A stretch of 64,000 nt of DNA from Apostichopus japonicus (lineage: Eukaryota; Echinodermata; Holothuroidea; Aspidochirotida; Stichopodidae): positions 18,779,303 through 18,843,302 of the forward strand of contig NC_092581.1 in assembly GCF_037975245.1 (NCBI RefSeq). The letters are read 5' to 3'. The translations under genes and the position numbers were made by a program. How positions within the stretch are numbered: position 1 is the stretch's first letter; every line of letters begins with the position of its first letter. Below the pieces are notes generated by a model. The model worked only from the letters and a program-made list of their open reading frames with translations, had not been told where the DNA came from and did not search any database. Positions 35,746-47,700 of this stretch are shown one piece after another.

Positions 35746-38700
35746 ATGAGGACTTTGAGAATTATTTGGGCCACTATCGTGGTTGGGTTGACGATCTGGA
35801 CAGCCACAGTCCAGGGAGAGACGGAGTACGTGGGGGAGTGGGCCGTCCAAATCAAAGGAGGGGAAGATGTAGCAAGAAGGGTTGCTAGGGAAACAGGATT
35901 TGAGTTTGATAGACAGGTTGGTACTGTTTCAGGACAAGATGAACTATTATTATGAGTGATTTTTTAAGAGGGAGGACTGGGCATATTTAAGGAGGAGAAT
36001 GTTTAGCAGGCGTAGTTGCTAGGGAAACAGGATTTGAGTTAAGGTTTTGTATAGTAACAATGTTAGTGAAAGATCATTCATGATCACTATCGATTTCTAT
36101 CTGTAAGTGCACAACCTGGGAACATGTAGCTAGGTAGTTGCCGTAGATAAAAATAAGTTTATATAATTTGGAATGAATGTTTAAGTGAATTTTGCTTTCT
36201 GTCATAAAAAAAATGAAGCACCTTGCAATTATAAGAGTTCACTGGCTGAACAAGTGACAAAATTTATCAGCTTCCCCCCCCCTCCCCCAATAAAATAGAA
36301 GAAATATAGCAGGCTCTGGTGACAAGTGTTGAAAATAAATTTGAATTAAAACTTTCTACGGACAGTTTATGATGACAGGAGTAAATAGTTTAATATATCG
36401 ATCTATTCTAAGTATATTGCACTTGAGACTACGTACCACCTGTACCAATACCAAAGACAAAAGGTAAAGATATTGTCTTCATAATGAGAAATCATTCATT
36501 TTTTATTCACTGCTTGAAGCTTTTATCATCCCACCTACTCAGTGTTTTCAGAAAATATCTTTGGTCATAAAACCTACATCTGGAGGGTGGGTGGAGGAGA
36601 GGGAGGCACACAAGATCGCATGTCAAGCCCAGTAGCTAATTTCAGGGGTGATTTATTGCCTCCTCGTCCACATAAGGTGGAAATAGCTGGGAATAAACCA
36701 GATGCAAATTTCATGAAAACAAATAACATGCACTTCCAATCCTTGTCCCAAGATCTTATGTTAGTTTAATACTTGTTCTGTTCAATACCTTGGCAAATTT
36801 GCGCATACTGTAGTAGATAATAGGTTTTGTTTGAAGTGGTTTGAATTCAGTTCAAACAGTTAGTTATATTGTAGTTTGTATTGTAAGACTTCCAAACTTA
36901 TCACGTACATTACCTCACTTACCCTATCCTCACTGTTATTTCCAGGAGTTAGTTATAAATATAAATATAGTTTGTATTGTAAGGCTCCTACACGTATCAC
37001 TTACGTTACCTTCCTTGTTGCTATTTCCAGGAGTCAGTTATATACTGTAGTTTGTATTGTAAGGCTCCCAAACTTGTCCCTTATGTTACTTTTCTTACCT
37101 TATCCACACTGCTATTTCCAGGAGTTAGTTACGTATATACTGTAGTTTGCATTGTAAGACTTCCAAACTTATCACTTACATTACCTTCCTTACCTTATAC
37201 TCACTGTTATTTTCAGGATTTAGTTATATACTGTAGTTTGCATTGTAAGCTCCCAAACTTACCACTTATGTTACCTTCCTTGTAGACCGTATCCTCACTG
37301 TTATTTTCAGGAGTTAGTTATATAATATAGTTTGTATTGTAAGACTTCCAAACTTACCACTTACATTACCTTCCTTACCTTGTCCTCACTGTTATTTTCA
37401 GCAGTTAGTTCGTCTGCATACATGTAGCCTCTTAGGTTCATGTGTTCTTGGTAAAGATTGATATGAGTATGTAAATTTCCATTGTTTCGTTGTCTTTAAT
37501 TAGATTGGAAGTTTAAATGACATGTACAGGTTCAAGAGAGATTCCCATGCGAGATCAACACGAGCTGCAGTGGACCTGCACGACCATCTTATGGCTCATG
37601 AGAGGGTAGGTACTAGGTACAATGCATGCTGGGAGGATTGAAATGTTAAAGGGTGTAAAGACTCAAAAGGAAATGTCTAATGCCGGTAATCTTTACCTAG
37701 TTTCGAATGAGTTGTAACAGAAGTGTTAGACACCACCATCGATCCCAGAAAATACACACACAGCTTGCTACCGTCGGTTACTAGACACTAGTGTACAGTC
37801 AGTACATACAGCTGCGATCAATACCCATAGCACAGTGTACAAATGCTACAGCGATGGACATCTCAGGTCCAGCTAAAGATAACAAGGTATCATGTTTCAT
37901 TACTGTCTGAATTTTGTAGCGACACGAACAAAACGTCACTTGCAAGCAACGGAAAATTAACCTTTTCAGATGGCCGCACGCAGTTTGGGGCGAGTCTTCA
38001 ATGCCTTTAAGGTGAATTAAAATCGCTGTACTTATTGAAGCTTAATGTACTAATTGGAGCCTGTGCTGTCATAGAAAGGATAATGGTTGTGAATTGAGTA
38101 ACACTGGAAGCTACAGTAGTATCTGAGATGTTTCAGGTTGAACCCTGGCCGATTAAATTCAGCTAGGCCAGGAACGTTTTGGAGCAATACATGGTTTCCT
38201 CATGATTGTCTTCCAATTTCTTGAAACCTATCCGAGATGAGCCAAAACTTTTTAAGTCTTATTATTTACTTGGCACCTTGCTTACATATCTCCTCACAAC
38301 CTTAGCACTCTCACTCTACCCAGAATCTTCCCAAATAACCTCCAAATTACAAAGGATACTTATCGGGCTGGGCACCATAATTCGACCAACTTTATTCAGT
38401 TTCTAGATTTCATGCTTTGTCATTAGATCGTTGCTTTTCTGGACTTGTATTTATCACCTCACAAGCATAATATTATTATAATTATTATTGTTGTTGTTGT
38501 TGTTTTTTGTTTATCTCCTCTCGTACCTGTCTCCTTGTTTTCAAATCATTGGCTTCAGCCACTGTACACCAATCGATCAGGACTGTTAAGTGTGAAAACA
38601 AAACAAGTGATTCTTGCAGCAAGTAGAATACTATTAAATTGTATCATTCTACTCTGAACTTGCAGCCAGCAGATCTGTTCATCAACTGATGTGTCCTGAT

Positions 38701-41700
38701 GTGTTCACAAAATAAAATTAAAAAAACGTGTTGAAGTTAGTTTGTGTGAATGTCAAATATTTGCGATTTCTTTGCTCTCAAGGTTCTGTGGGTCGAACAG
38801 CAGCACGTCCGTTACCACGAGAGGAGACAGATTAAGGATGACACGATGGTCTCCCCAGATGAGACGGGCGATGACTACAGACTGAGATTCAATGACCCCT
38901 TGTATCCCAAACAGTGGTATCTGGTGGGTACTTTAGTCAAAATGTTCCCCTCTCTTTGTTATGCAATATTAAAAAATGCATTTTGTTGTAAATTCATTTT
39001 ACAAAGTCGTTGGACAATACGTAGCTGGTTTAAGGAAAATAGAAGCAAAATAGGTTGAATCAAATCATTTTACTAAAGTTCACCAGACAGGGATGATACA
39101 TTTTAAGTAAAAGCTTTACAGTACTAAGTTTGTGGACACTGTTTGTACTCTATTTCTTTATAGCTCTATCTTTTCATTGAATAAAGCTCTGTTTTCATAT
39201 AAATAGACTGTTCTAACTTGTAAGTTTAGCCCTGGATTCTGTTTGATAAGAGTCAATAAGGGAATAAAATGTCAGGAGCCTAAGAATATCCTCTACATAG
39301 AGGAACTCCCCCTTCCCCCCAGTCATTTCTTTCAGCTCGCTAAATCAACGAAGACTGGAACACAGAATCTGGCATATCTGGCTTACTTCTATGTGATGTA
39401 CTATGGTTTAAAATATATCCTATCCTTTGGCAATCCTCATACTCGCATCAATGTGTTCCTAAGTTGCCTTTTAGCATAGGGCTATCCATATTGATATTGC
39501 AACAAAATGAAAATCAGGTGAAAATTGACAACTTTTGTATCATCATCACTGTCTCATAGGGTCTGACCATTTGCTGTTAGTTTTGCATACCAATTGCCAC
39601 TCAGTCTATTCTCAATCAGATCTATAAAAAGATAGAATATCACCTAAAAGAATGTTGAGATCTAACCTATCGTACACACAATTCTCCCAAATAAAATGAC
39701 CACCTCCCCATCCCCCACACATATTTCTTTTATGGGATTTAAGTATACAACTATACATACGACATTGAAGATTTATTAAAATTGATGGAAAGATGTGCTT
39801 TATAGAGTACATGTGGGAAGACATTTTGTGTATCACTGAGCTTCTAACAAAACAGATACTTTGGTGTTACTGTATTGTATGTTATTGTATTGTATAGTAT
39901 TTTAATGGTTTGTATTGTATTTTATTGTTTTGTATTGTATTGTAAAGTAGCCTACACCTTGACAGGTTTTTAAAAATACAGATGTAACCAGCTAGTTCAA
40001 TTCTTGATAAAATAAAATAAAATATATCTCTTTAACTCTTCTTACTCTTCAGTATAACAATGGACAAAATGGCGGCACCAGTGGTATGGACATGAACGTA
40101 ATGCCAGTATGGAAACTGGGCTACACAGGGAAGGGTATCCATGTATCCATTGTAGATGATGGTAGGTCTTGTAGCATCATTGTGGGCTAAGGGTGGTGAT
40201 TGGTTGAATGACAGAATGCTATCATATGCTGGTAACAGGTGCACAGATGGTAGTTGACATGTTATTTATACTTGGTTCACTAAACTTTTCAGAGAGATGC
40301 TGTACATATCATCATTATTTGTGTGGTTAGTGATCATTGGTGAGTTCATGCAAATTGACCTATGAATAAATTAGGATATACACAAAGACAATGAGTAAAG
40401 AGAGCTTGTGTAGGTTTCAAGCAACTGCAGAGAGCTTCATACAATTATAATATATATAATAGTAGTTATTAAACTTTGCAAAATATTTACCAAACACAGT
40501 ATGTTGCTTAATAAAAGGTGATTGTGAGTACTTCCAAATATGCAGTTCAATAATGGTCACTCGTGTTCGTACTTTCAACAGCATTTACGGCCATTCCCAG
40601 TAAATTATTAAAAATTGCAAAATATTAAAGAAATACAGTATGTTGCTTAATAAAAGGTGATTGTGTGTACTTCCAAATATGCCAAAAAAGTTCAATAATG
40701 GTCACTCCTGTTCGTACTTTCAATAGCATTTACCGCCATTCCCAGTGAATTTTCTTTCACTGAGACTAACAATTGTCAAATAATTTGGATGATCAGGAAA
40801 GTACTTATATAACATTGGGCAAATTATTAGCATTGTATGCAAATTTGGAGGCAGTACTGATAACTTTAACCTTAAGGTTGTAGTGAGGGCAGCAGATCAG
40901 TTAGTTAAAATGAAATAATTCATAATTTGTATGGTAGTGTTAGTCATTGGAATGGTAGAAGGTAACAACTGACCATCCTTCTAAAGGGTCACATTAACTA
41001 CTGTGCATGTAACAGTGAAGTTTTCATTCATGGTTTAAATTACAGCAGATTATAGGGTATGGTATCTGGTAACACTCAGGTCATGGTACAATGGGATTTT
41101 CTTACAAGAAATGGGGTCAGCCACTTGGATTGAACTTCCTGATGGATAACAGTACAGGGGTTCATAGCAGATTATCCATGTGGCGTCTGGTCACATCGAA
41201 TCATGGTTGCTATGGGTCTTCCTAATGGGAGTCATAGTATTACTCATTATTAATTTTTCATCATTTTTGTCATCTTCTTCTCTCTTCTTCAACCTCTCTA
41301 TTCATCCATTTGCATCAATCTTGGAAAACACACAAGAGTAAGTTGTACCATCTTTCCATTTCTGTGTGATCACTTAAACACAATTTCATGCTTGTCATTT
41401 TTCATTTGCATTGCATTTTGATTTTGCTGCTCTTTTATGAAAGTTTTGCCTTCCACTAAACTTTGTCATTTGAAACAACTGCATGCAGATAGACCGAACC
41501 ATAATTTAGGTATTACCTTTTGTCTTCACTTGAAATGTTATATTATTACTTTTAGACTGTTTCTTCCTGTCACTTTACAGAGTCAATGAATCAGACTGTT
41601 TCTTCCTGTCACTTTATATAGTCAATGAATAAGACTGTTTCTTCCTTTTCATTTATAGAGTCAATGAACTAGACTGTTTCTTCCTGTCACTGTAAAAAGT

Positions 41701-44700
41701 CATTGAATAAGAGTGTTTCTTCCTGTCACTTTATAGAGTCAATGAATTAAACTGTTTCTTCCTGTCACTTTATAGAGTCAATGAATTAGACTGTTTCTTC
41801 CTGTCACTGTATAGAGTCATTGAATAAGAGTGTTTCTTCCTGTCACTTTATAGAGTCAATGAATTAGACTGTTTCTTCCTGTCACTTCACAGAGTCAATG
41901 AATTAGCTATTTCTTCCTGTCACTTTATAGAGTCAAGGAATTATACTGCTTTTTGCTGTCACTTTATAGAGTCAATGAATTAGACTGTTTCTTCCTGTCA
42001 CTTTTGTAGAGTCAATGAATTAAACTGTTTCTTCATGTCACTTTACAGAGTCAAAGAATTAGCTGTTTCTTCCTGTCACTGTACAGAGTCAATGAATTAG
42101 ACTGTTTCTTCCTGTCACTTTATAGAGTCAATGAAATAGACTGTTTCTTCCTGTCACTTTATAGAGTCAATGAATTAGAATGTTTCTTCCTGTCACTGTA
42201 CAGAGTCAATGAATTAGCTGTTTCTTCCTGTCATTTTACAGAGTCAATGAATTAGACTGTTTCTTCCTTTCACTTTATAGAGTCAATGTATTAGACTGTT
42301 TCTTTCTGTCACTTTTTAGAGTCAATGAATTAGACTGTTTCTTCCTGTCACTTTATAGAGTCAATGAATTAGACTGTTTCTTCAAGTCACTTTTTAGAGT
42401 CAATGTATTAGACTGTTTCTTCCTGTTACTTTACAGAGGAAATGAACAAGACTTTCTCATCCTGTCACTTTATAGAGAATAATGAATTAGACTGTTTCTT
42501 CCTGTCACTTTATAGAGTCAATGAATTAGACTGTTTCTTCCTGTCACTTTATAGAGTCAATGAATTAGACTGTTTCTTCCTGTCACTTTATAGAGTCAAT
42601 GAATTAGACTGTTTCTTCCTGTCACTTTATAGAGTCAAGGAATTATACTGCTTTTTGCTGTCACTTTATAGAGAATAATGAATTAGACTGTTTCTTCCTG
42701 TCACTTTTGTAGAGTCAATGAATTAAACTGTTTCTTCATGTCACTTTACAGAGTCAAAGAATTAGCTGTTTCTTCCTGTCACTGTACAGAGTCAATGAAT
42801 TAGACTGTTTCATCCTGTCACTTTATAGAGTCAATGAAATAGACTGTTTCTTCCTGTCACTTTATAGAGTCAATGAATTAGAATGTTTCTTCCTGTCACT
42901 GTACAGAGTCAATGAATTAGCTGTTTCTTCCTGTCATTTTACAGAGTCAATGAATTAGACTGTTTCTTCCTTTCACTTTATAGAGTCAATGTATTAGACT
43001 GTTTCTTTCTGTCACTTTTTAGAGTCAATGAATTAGACTGTTTCTTCCTGTCACTTCATAGAGTCAATGAATTAGACTGTTTCTTCCTGTCACTTTTTAG
43101 AGTCAATGTATTAGACTGTTTCTTCCTGTTACTTTACAGAGGAAATGAACAAGACTTTCTCATCCTGTCACTTTATAGAGAATAATGAATTAGACTGTTT
43201 CTTCCTGTCACTTTATAGAGTCAATGAATTAGACTGTTTCTTCCTGTCACTTTATAGAGTCAATGAATTAGAATGTTTCTTCCTGTCACTTTACAGAGTC
43301 AATGAATTAGCTGTTTCTTCCTGTCATTTTATAGAGTCAATGTATTAGACTGTTTCTTCCTGTCACTTTATAGAGTCAATGAATTAGACTGTTTCTTCCT
43401 GTCACTTTATAGAGTCAATGAATTAGTCTGTTTCTTCCTGTCACTTTTTAGAGTCAATGTATTAGACTGTTTCTTCCTGTTACTTTACAGAGGAAATGAA
43501 CAAGACTTTCTCATCCTGTCACTTTATAGAGAATAATGAATTAGACTGTTTCTTCCTGTCACTTTATAGAGTCAATGTATTAGACTGTTTCTTCCTGTCA
43601 CTTTATAGAGTCAATAAATTAGACTGTTTCTTCCTATTACTTTATAGAGTCAATGAATTAGACTGTTTCTTCCTGTCACTGTACAGAGTCAATGAATTAG
43701 CTGTTTCTTCCTGTCATTTTACAGAGTCAATGAATTAGACTGTTTCTTCCTTTCACTTTATAGAGTCAATGTATTAGACTGTTTCTTCCTGTCACTTTAT
43801 AGAGTCAATGAATTAGACTGTTTCTTCCTGTCACTTTATAGAGTCAATGAATTAGACTGTTTCTTCCTGTCACTTTTTAGAGTCAATGTATTAGACTGTT
43901 TCTTCCTGTTACTTTACAGAGGAAATGAACAAGACTTTCTCATCCTGTCACTTTATAGAGAATAATGAATTAGACTGTTTCTTCCTGTCACTTTATAGAG
44001 TCAATGAATTAGACTGTTTCTTCCTGTCACTTTATAGAGTCAATGTATTAGACTGTTTCTTCCTGTCACTTTATAGAGTCAATGAATTAGACTGTTTCTT
44101 CCTGTCACTTTATAGAGTCAATGAATTAGACTGTTTCTTCCTGTCACTTTACAGAGTCAATGAATTAGACTGTTTCTTCCTGTCATTTCACAGAGTCAAT
44201 TTATTAGACAGTTTCTTCCTGTCACTTTACAGAGTCAATGAATTAGACTGTTTCTTCCTGTCACTTTATAGATTCAATGAATTAGACTGTTTCTTCCTGT
44301 CACTTTATAGAGTCAATTAATTAGACTGTTTCTTCCTGTCACTTTATAGAGTCAATTAATTAGATTTTTCTTTTGCTGTCACTTTATAGAGAATAATGAA
44401 TACTTCTAGTGCTTAAATAAACTTCATTAAATGATGAACAAGAAGAATTGGACTCTGACGTCTAAGTTCAAGGCAATCGATTTGCAATTGTAAAACAGTA
44501 GGTTGAGAAAAGAAATGTGTTTGGCCAAAACAGAACTCGCATTCATTTAGAGTCTGGACAGTCAGTTTGAAAATTTCTCTTACGTCCTTTCTGCATACTA
44601 ACACTGCTACCCCTCCCTGTATAATTAAATCCAACTAATTGCAATTCATTGTTATATAGAATTCATCTGTCTTTCATAGGAATCAGCTTTTTCCTCTACC

Positions 44701-47700
44701 AACTATTAATTTCAAATGCATATTTGTATTTTCTTTCAAATATAGAATTCCCACATGTTTTTTTTTTTGCTCTTATTAATTTGGTGAGGTAGAAGTGGTC
44801 TCAACAAAGCAATAATGTTTCTCCTAGAAGTTATATTCTTTGTCAATAAGTTTTTACTTTTTAATGTAAGCATTTCTGGTAGATAATTGAATTTCTATTG
44901 TTCTTTGATTTTCCTGCAAAACTTTTAATATGTATTATTCAAGAACTTTGGACATTACATGTCACAGAAAGTGAAAACCTTTAAGACCAAACGACTGATA
45001 TACCAAAATATTCGTAGAAGAATATGGTTCAAGCTAAGCCAACTGCATGGGACACACTTATGCCACTCAGCTCATACTTGATGTTTGTAACATGGATAAT
45101 CGGAGTTACCTCTACAACTGATCAAGGTTTAGTCGGGTGGATGTTTGAAGCGTGGATAATCATGGATAGTCCGAATTACCACTACGACTGATCAAGATTT
45201 AGTCGGGTTGATGTTTGTAATGTGTACAAATCTCTAAAAACTTGACTCATAGAAAGGAAGGCAGTTTGTTGGACAATGATTGGTTTTATCAGAATGCAGT
45301 TTAATTTCAAGACGTTTTTGCTTCCTATTTTTATGTTTGCATGCATTTCCTTTTTCGTCTAGCTTTCCTTTACTGAGATAACGATGTATTTGATGACATT
45401 ATTGATTATTTAACCCTACTTCATTACCACTCCCACCCCCCACCCTCACACCCACCCAAAACCAAAAACTGCAAAGCTCTAAAAGCTTGACTCACAGAAA
45501 AGAAGGCAGTTTGTTTGACAATGATTGGTCTTATCAGAATGCAGTTTAATTTCAAGACGTTTTACTTCCATTTTTATGTTTGCATGCATTTCCTTGCGTC
45601 TAGCTGTTTGTTTACTGAGATAACGATGTATTTGATGACAGTTTCAATTATTGCATGCCCTGCCTCACCCCCTCCCCCACCCCCACACCCTCCCCCTCCC
45701 TCTACCTAGTCTTTTGTCTTCCTTTTTCTATCCAGTGTTACCACATATTGTTTGAAGTTGTGTAAATCATAGATCTCTCACTCCTTTTCTTCATTTTGAA
45801 TTCCCATATTTTTTTGCCTCATTTTTTTGTTGGGATGAACTTTACAAATTTGCCGAATAACATCTTGAACAATAATTGAAGAAAGCTTAACAATTTGAAG
45901 TATTTGGTTTAATCCCTCCACTAATTAGTGATGTTGGATATTGCAAAAGCTGTGCGCATGACTAAGTTTGAACAAAGCAACCTTACATGGATGCGGACTT
46001 GTTTTGTATTTCAAAATAACTGTGAAATGGAATAAAATAAAGTCATTTTGTGTTCTGACTCAATAAGGTAATTTGATAATTGAATGAATAATTTATGCAC
46101 ATCTATAGTCATAACTTTTATGTCAGCAAGTGTTTTGCTTTTACCAAATTGGGGTTTAATACTTTTTTTCCAAATTTTGTTTCTGTCACCAGAAAACAGT
46201 AAACTTTGCTTCAATTGCAAACTGTAAGCCTTTGTAATTGTGTTTTATTACTGAAAACCTGTCGGTACCGGAAGAGATAATTCAGTCAGATTGAACTAAG
46301 TGTCCGTTAGATGATGTTAATAAACTGTCGTACATATTCAATACGTAACTGGCGATCGTGGGATTCGTTAATACAGGAAAACTTTGACATGAGAAACAGA
46401 AATTTTGTTGTGACCAAAATGACCAGAAAAAAATTCAAATTAATTAAACTTTTCCAAGTGCAGATAGTCAAAGTAGTAAATTTTTGTGAACCTACACAAA
46501 TGTCTTGTAGAAACTCTTTCAAAATTCTTATTTTTAAAATCGTTTCTTCTTCATTTTGTTGTTCAGGTGTCGACGGTACTCATCCTGATTTGAAGCAAAA
46601 CTTTGTAAGTTTGATTTCATCTCATATTGGAGAAGGGGAGGGGGGGGGGAGGAGAAGGAGAGAGTCATGTTTGAATTTTTTTCCTCATCTGATGAAAGAA
46701 AATTATAATGTATCTAACTAAACCTCTGATTTAATTTAGCAATGTGAAGTTGTCTTTGCCTTCTGCCTAAGTGAGTCAGTTTAGCAAATGATACTATCTG
46801 TCTGAGAAAAGGGATGATTCTTTGAAGATAACATTCAGTTTCCTATAGCCATGTGGGCATTGGAGAAGATTGTGGGCAGGGTTTGGGGAAGGGGGAATGG
46901 AAGCAATTACCTCTACTTTGTGCATTTTTGTGCATTTGCACAAAATGCACAAAATTTGTGCATTTTTGCAAACACTTCTGGTACAGTCGCGTGTGATTGT
47001 GTTAGCTTTTAAGGATGCAAATCCAATTCTCTTACCCTACTCGCCCCCATCAAAAGAAAAAACTGCCCCACCATCCCTACCCGCCCCAATCACAAGAGAA
47101 AAAACTGCCCCCTCCTACATTTACGGCTGTAACAAATAACTTATGTGATTTGTCAACAGCTGTTCTCTTCAGGTCAAGCTCAAAACTGAATATATACTGG
47201 GAGCTGACCTAGCCATTTTCTTCATTATCATTTCTCCAATAAATGTAAATTATAAATAAATAAATAATATGAATAAATAATACCCATATTGCTTTTTTTC
47301 TTCATGGTCAGGATATTGAAGCCAGCTATGACTTCAACAATAGCACCAGAAACGTCCATGACAAGGATCCACATCCGGATGATAGCATCGAGAAAGGAGC
47401 AGAAAATGCGTAAGAAATGCTCTATTTTTGAAAATAAATTAGATATTATCGGCTAAAACAGTTTGTGTAGTAGTCACCTGAGGAGTTTTGGGTTTAGTTC
47501 TCAACAAACAATGGTGCTTTTCCAGCCCCCATAGGTGGTTATCTCTGGTGATGTATTTCCTAGGCCTTACAAAGGTTATCCTTTGACAGCCACTTTTCTG
47601 TTCCATCAGACAGACCATGGTTTGAAAGTTTACCGTTTTGGAAAATGGTTCAAACCTGGTGTGAATAAAAATATTGGTAGGAATGGTTTTGTATTGTGTC

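Noticed and set aside
42442-44320. Open frames with 13-residue repeats ([13 protein letters not shown]) as a repeat protein gene
   Set aside because: They arise because the 39-bp satellite unit is a multiple of three; the array lies in an intron, frames break at variant units, and there is no signal or domain.
41556-44400. CRISPR-like array
   Set aside because: Units are contiguous with no unique spacers and the genome is eukaryotic.
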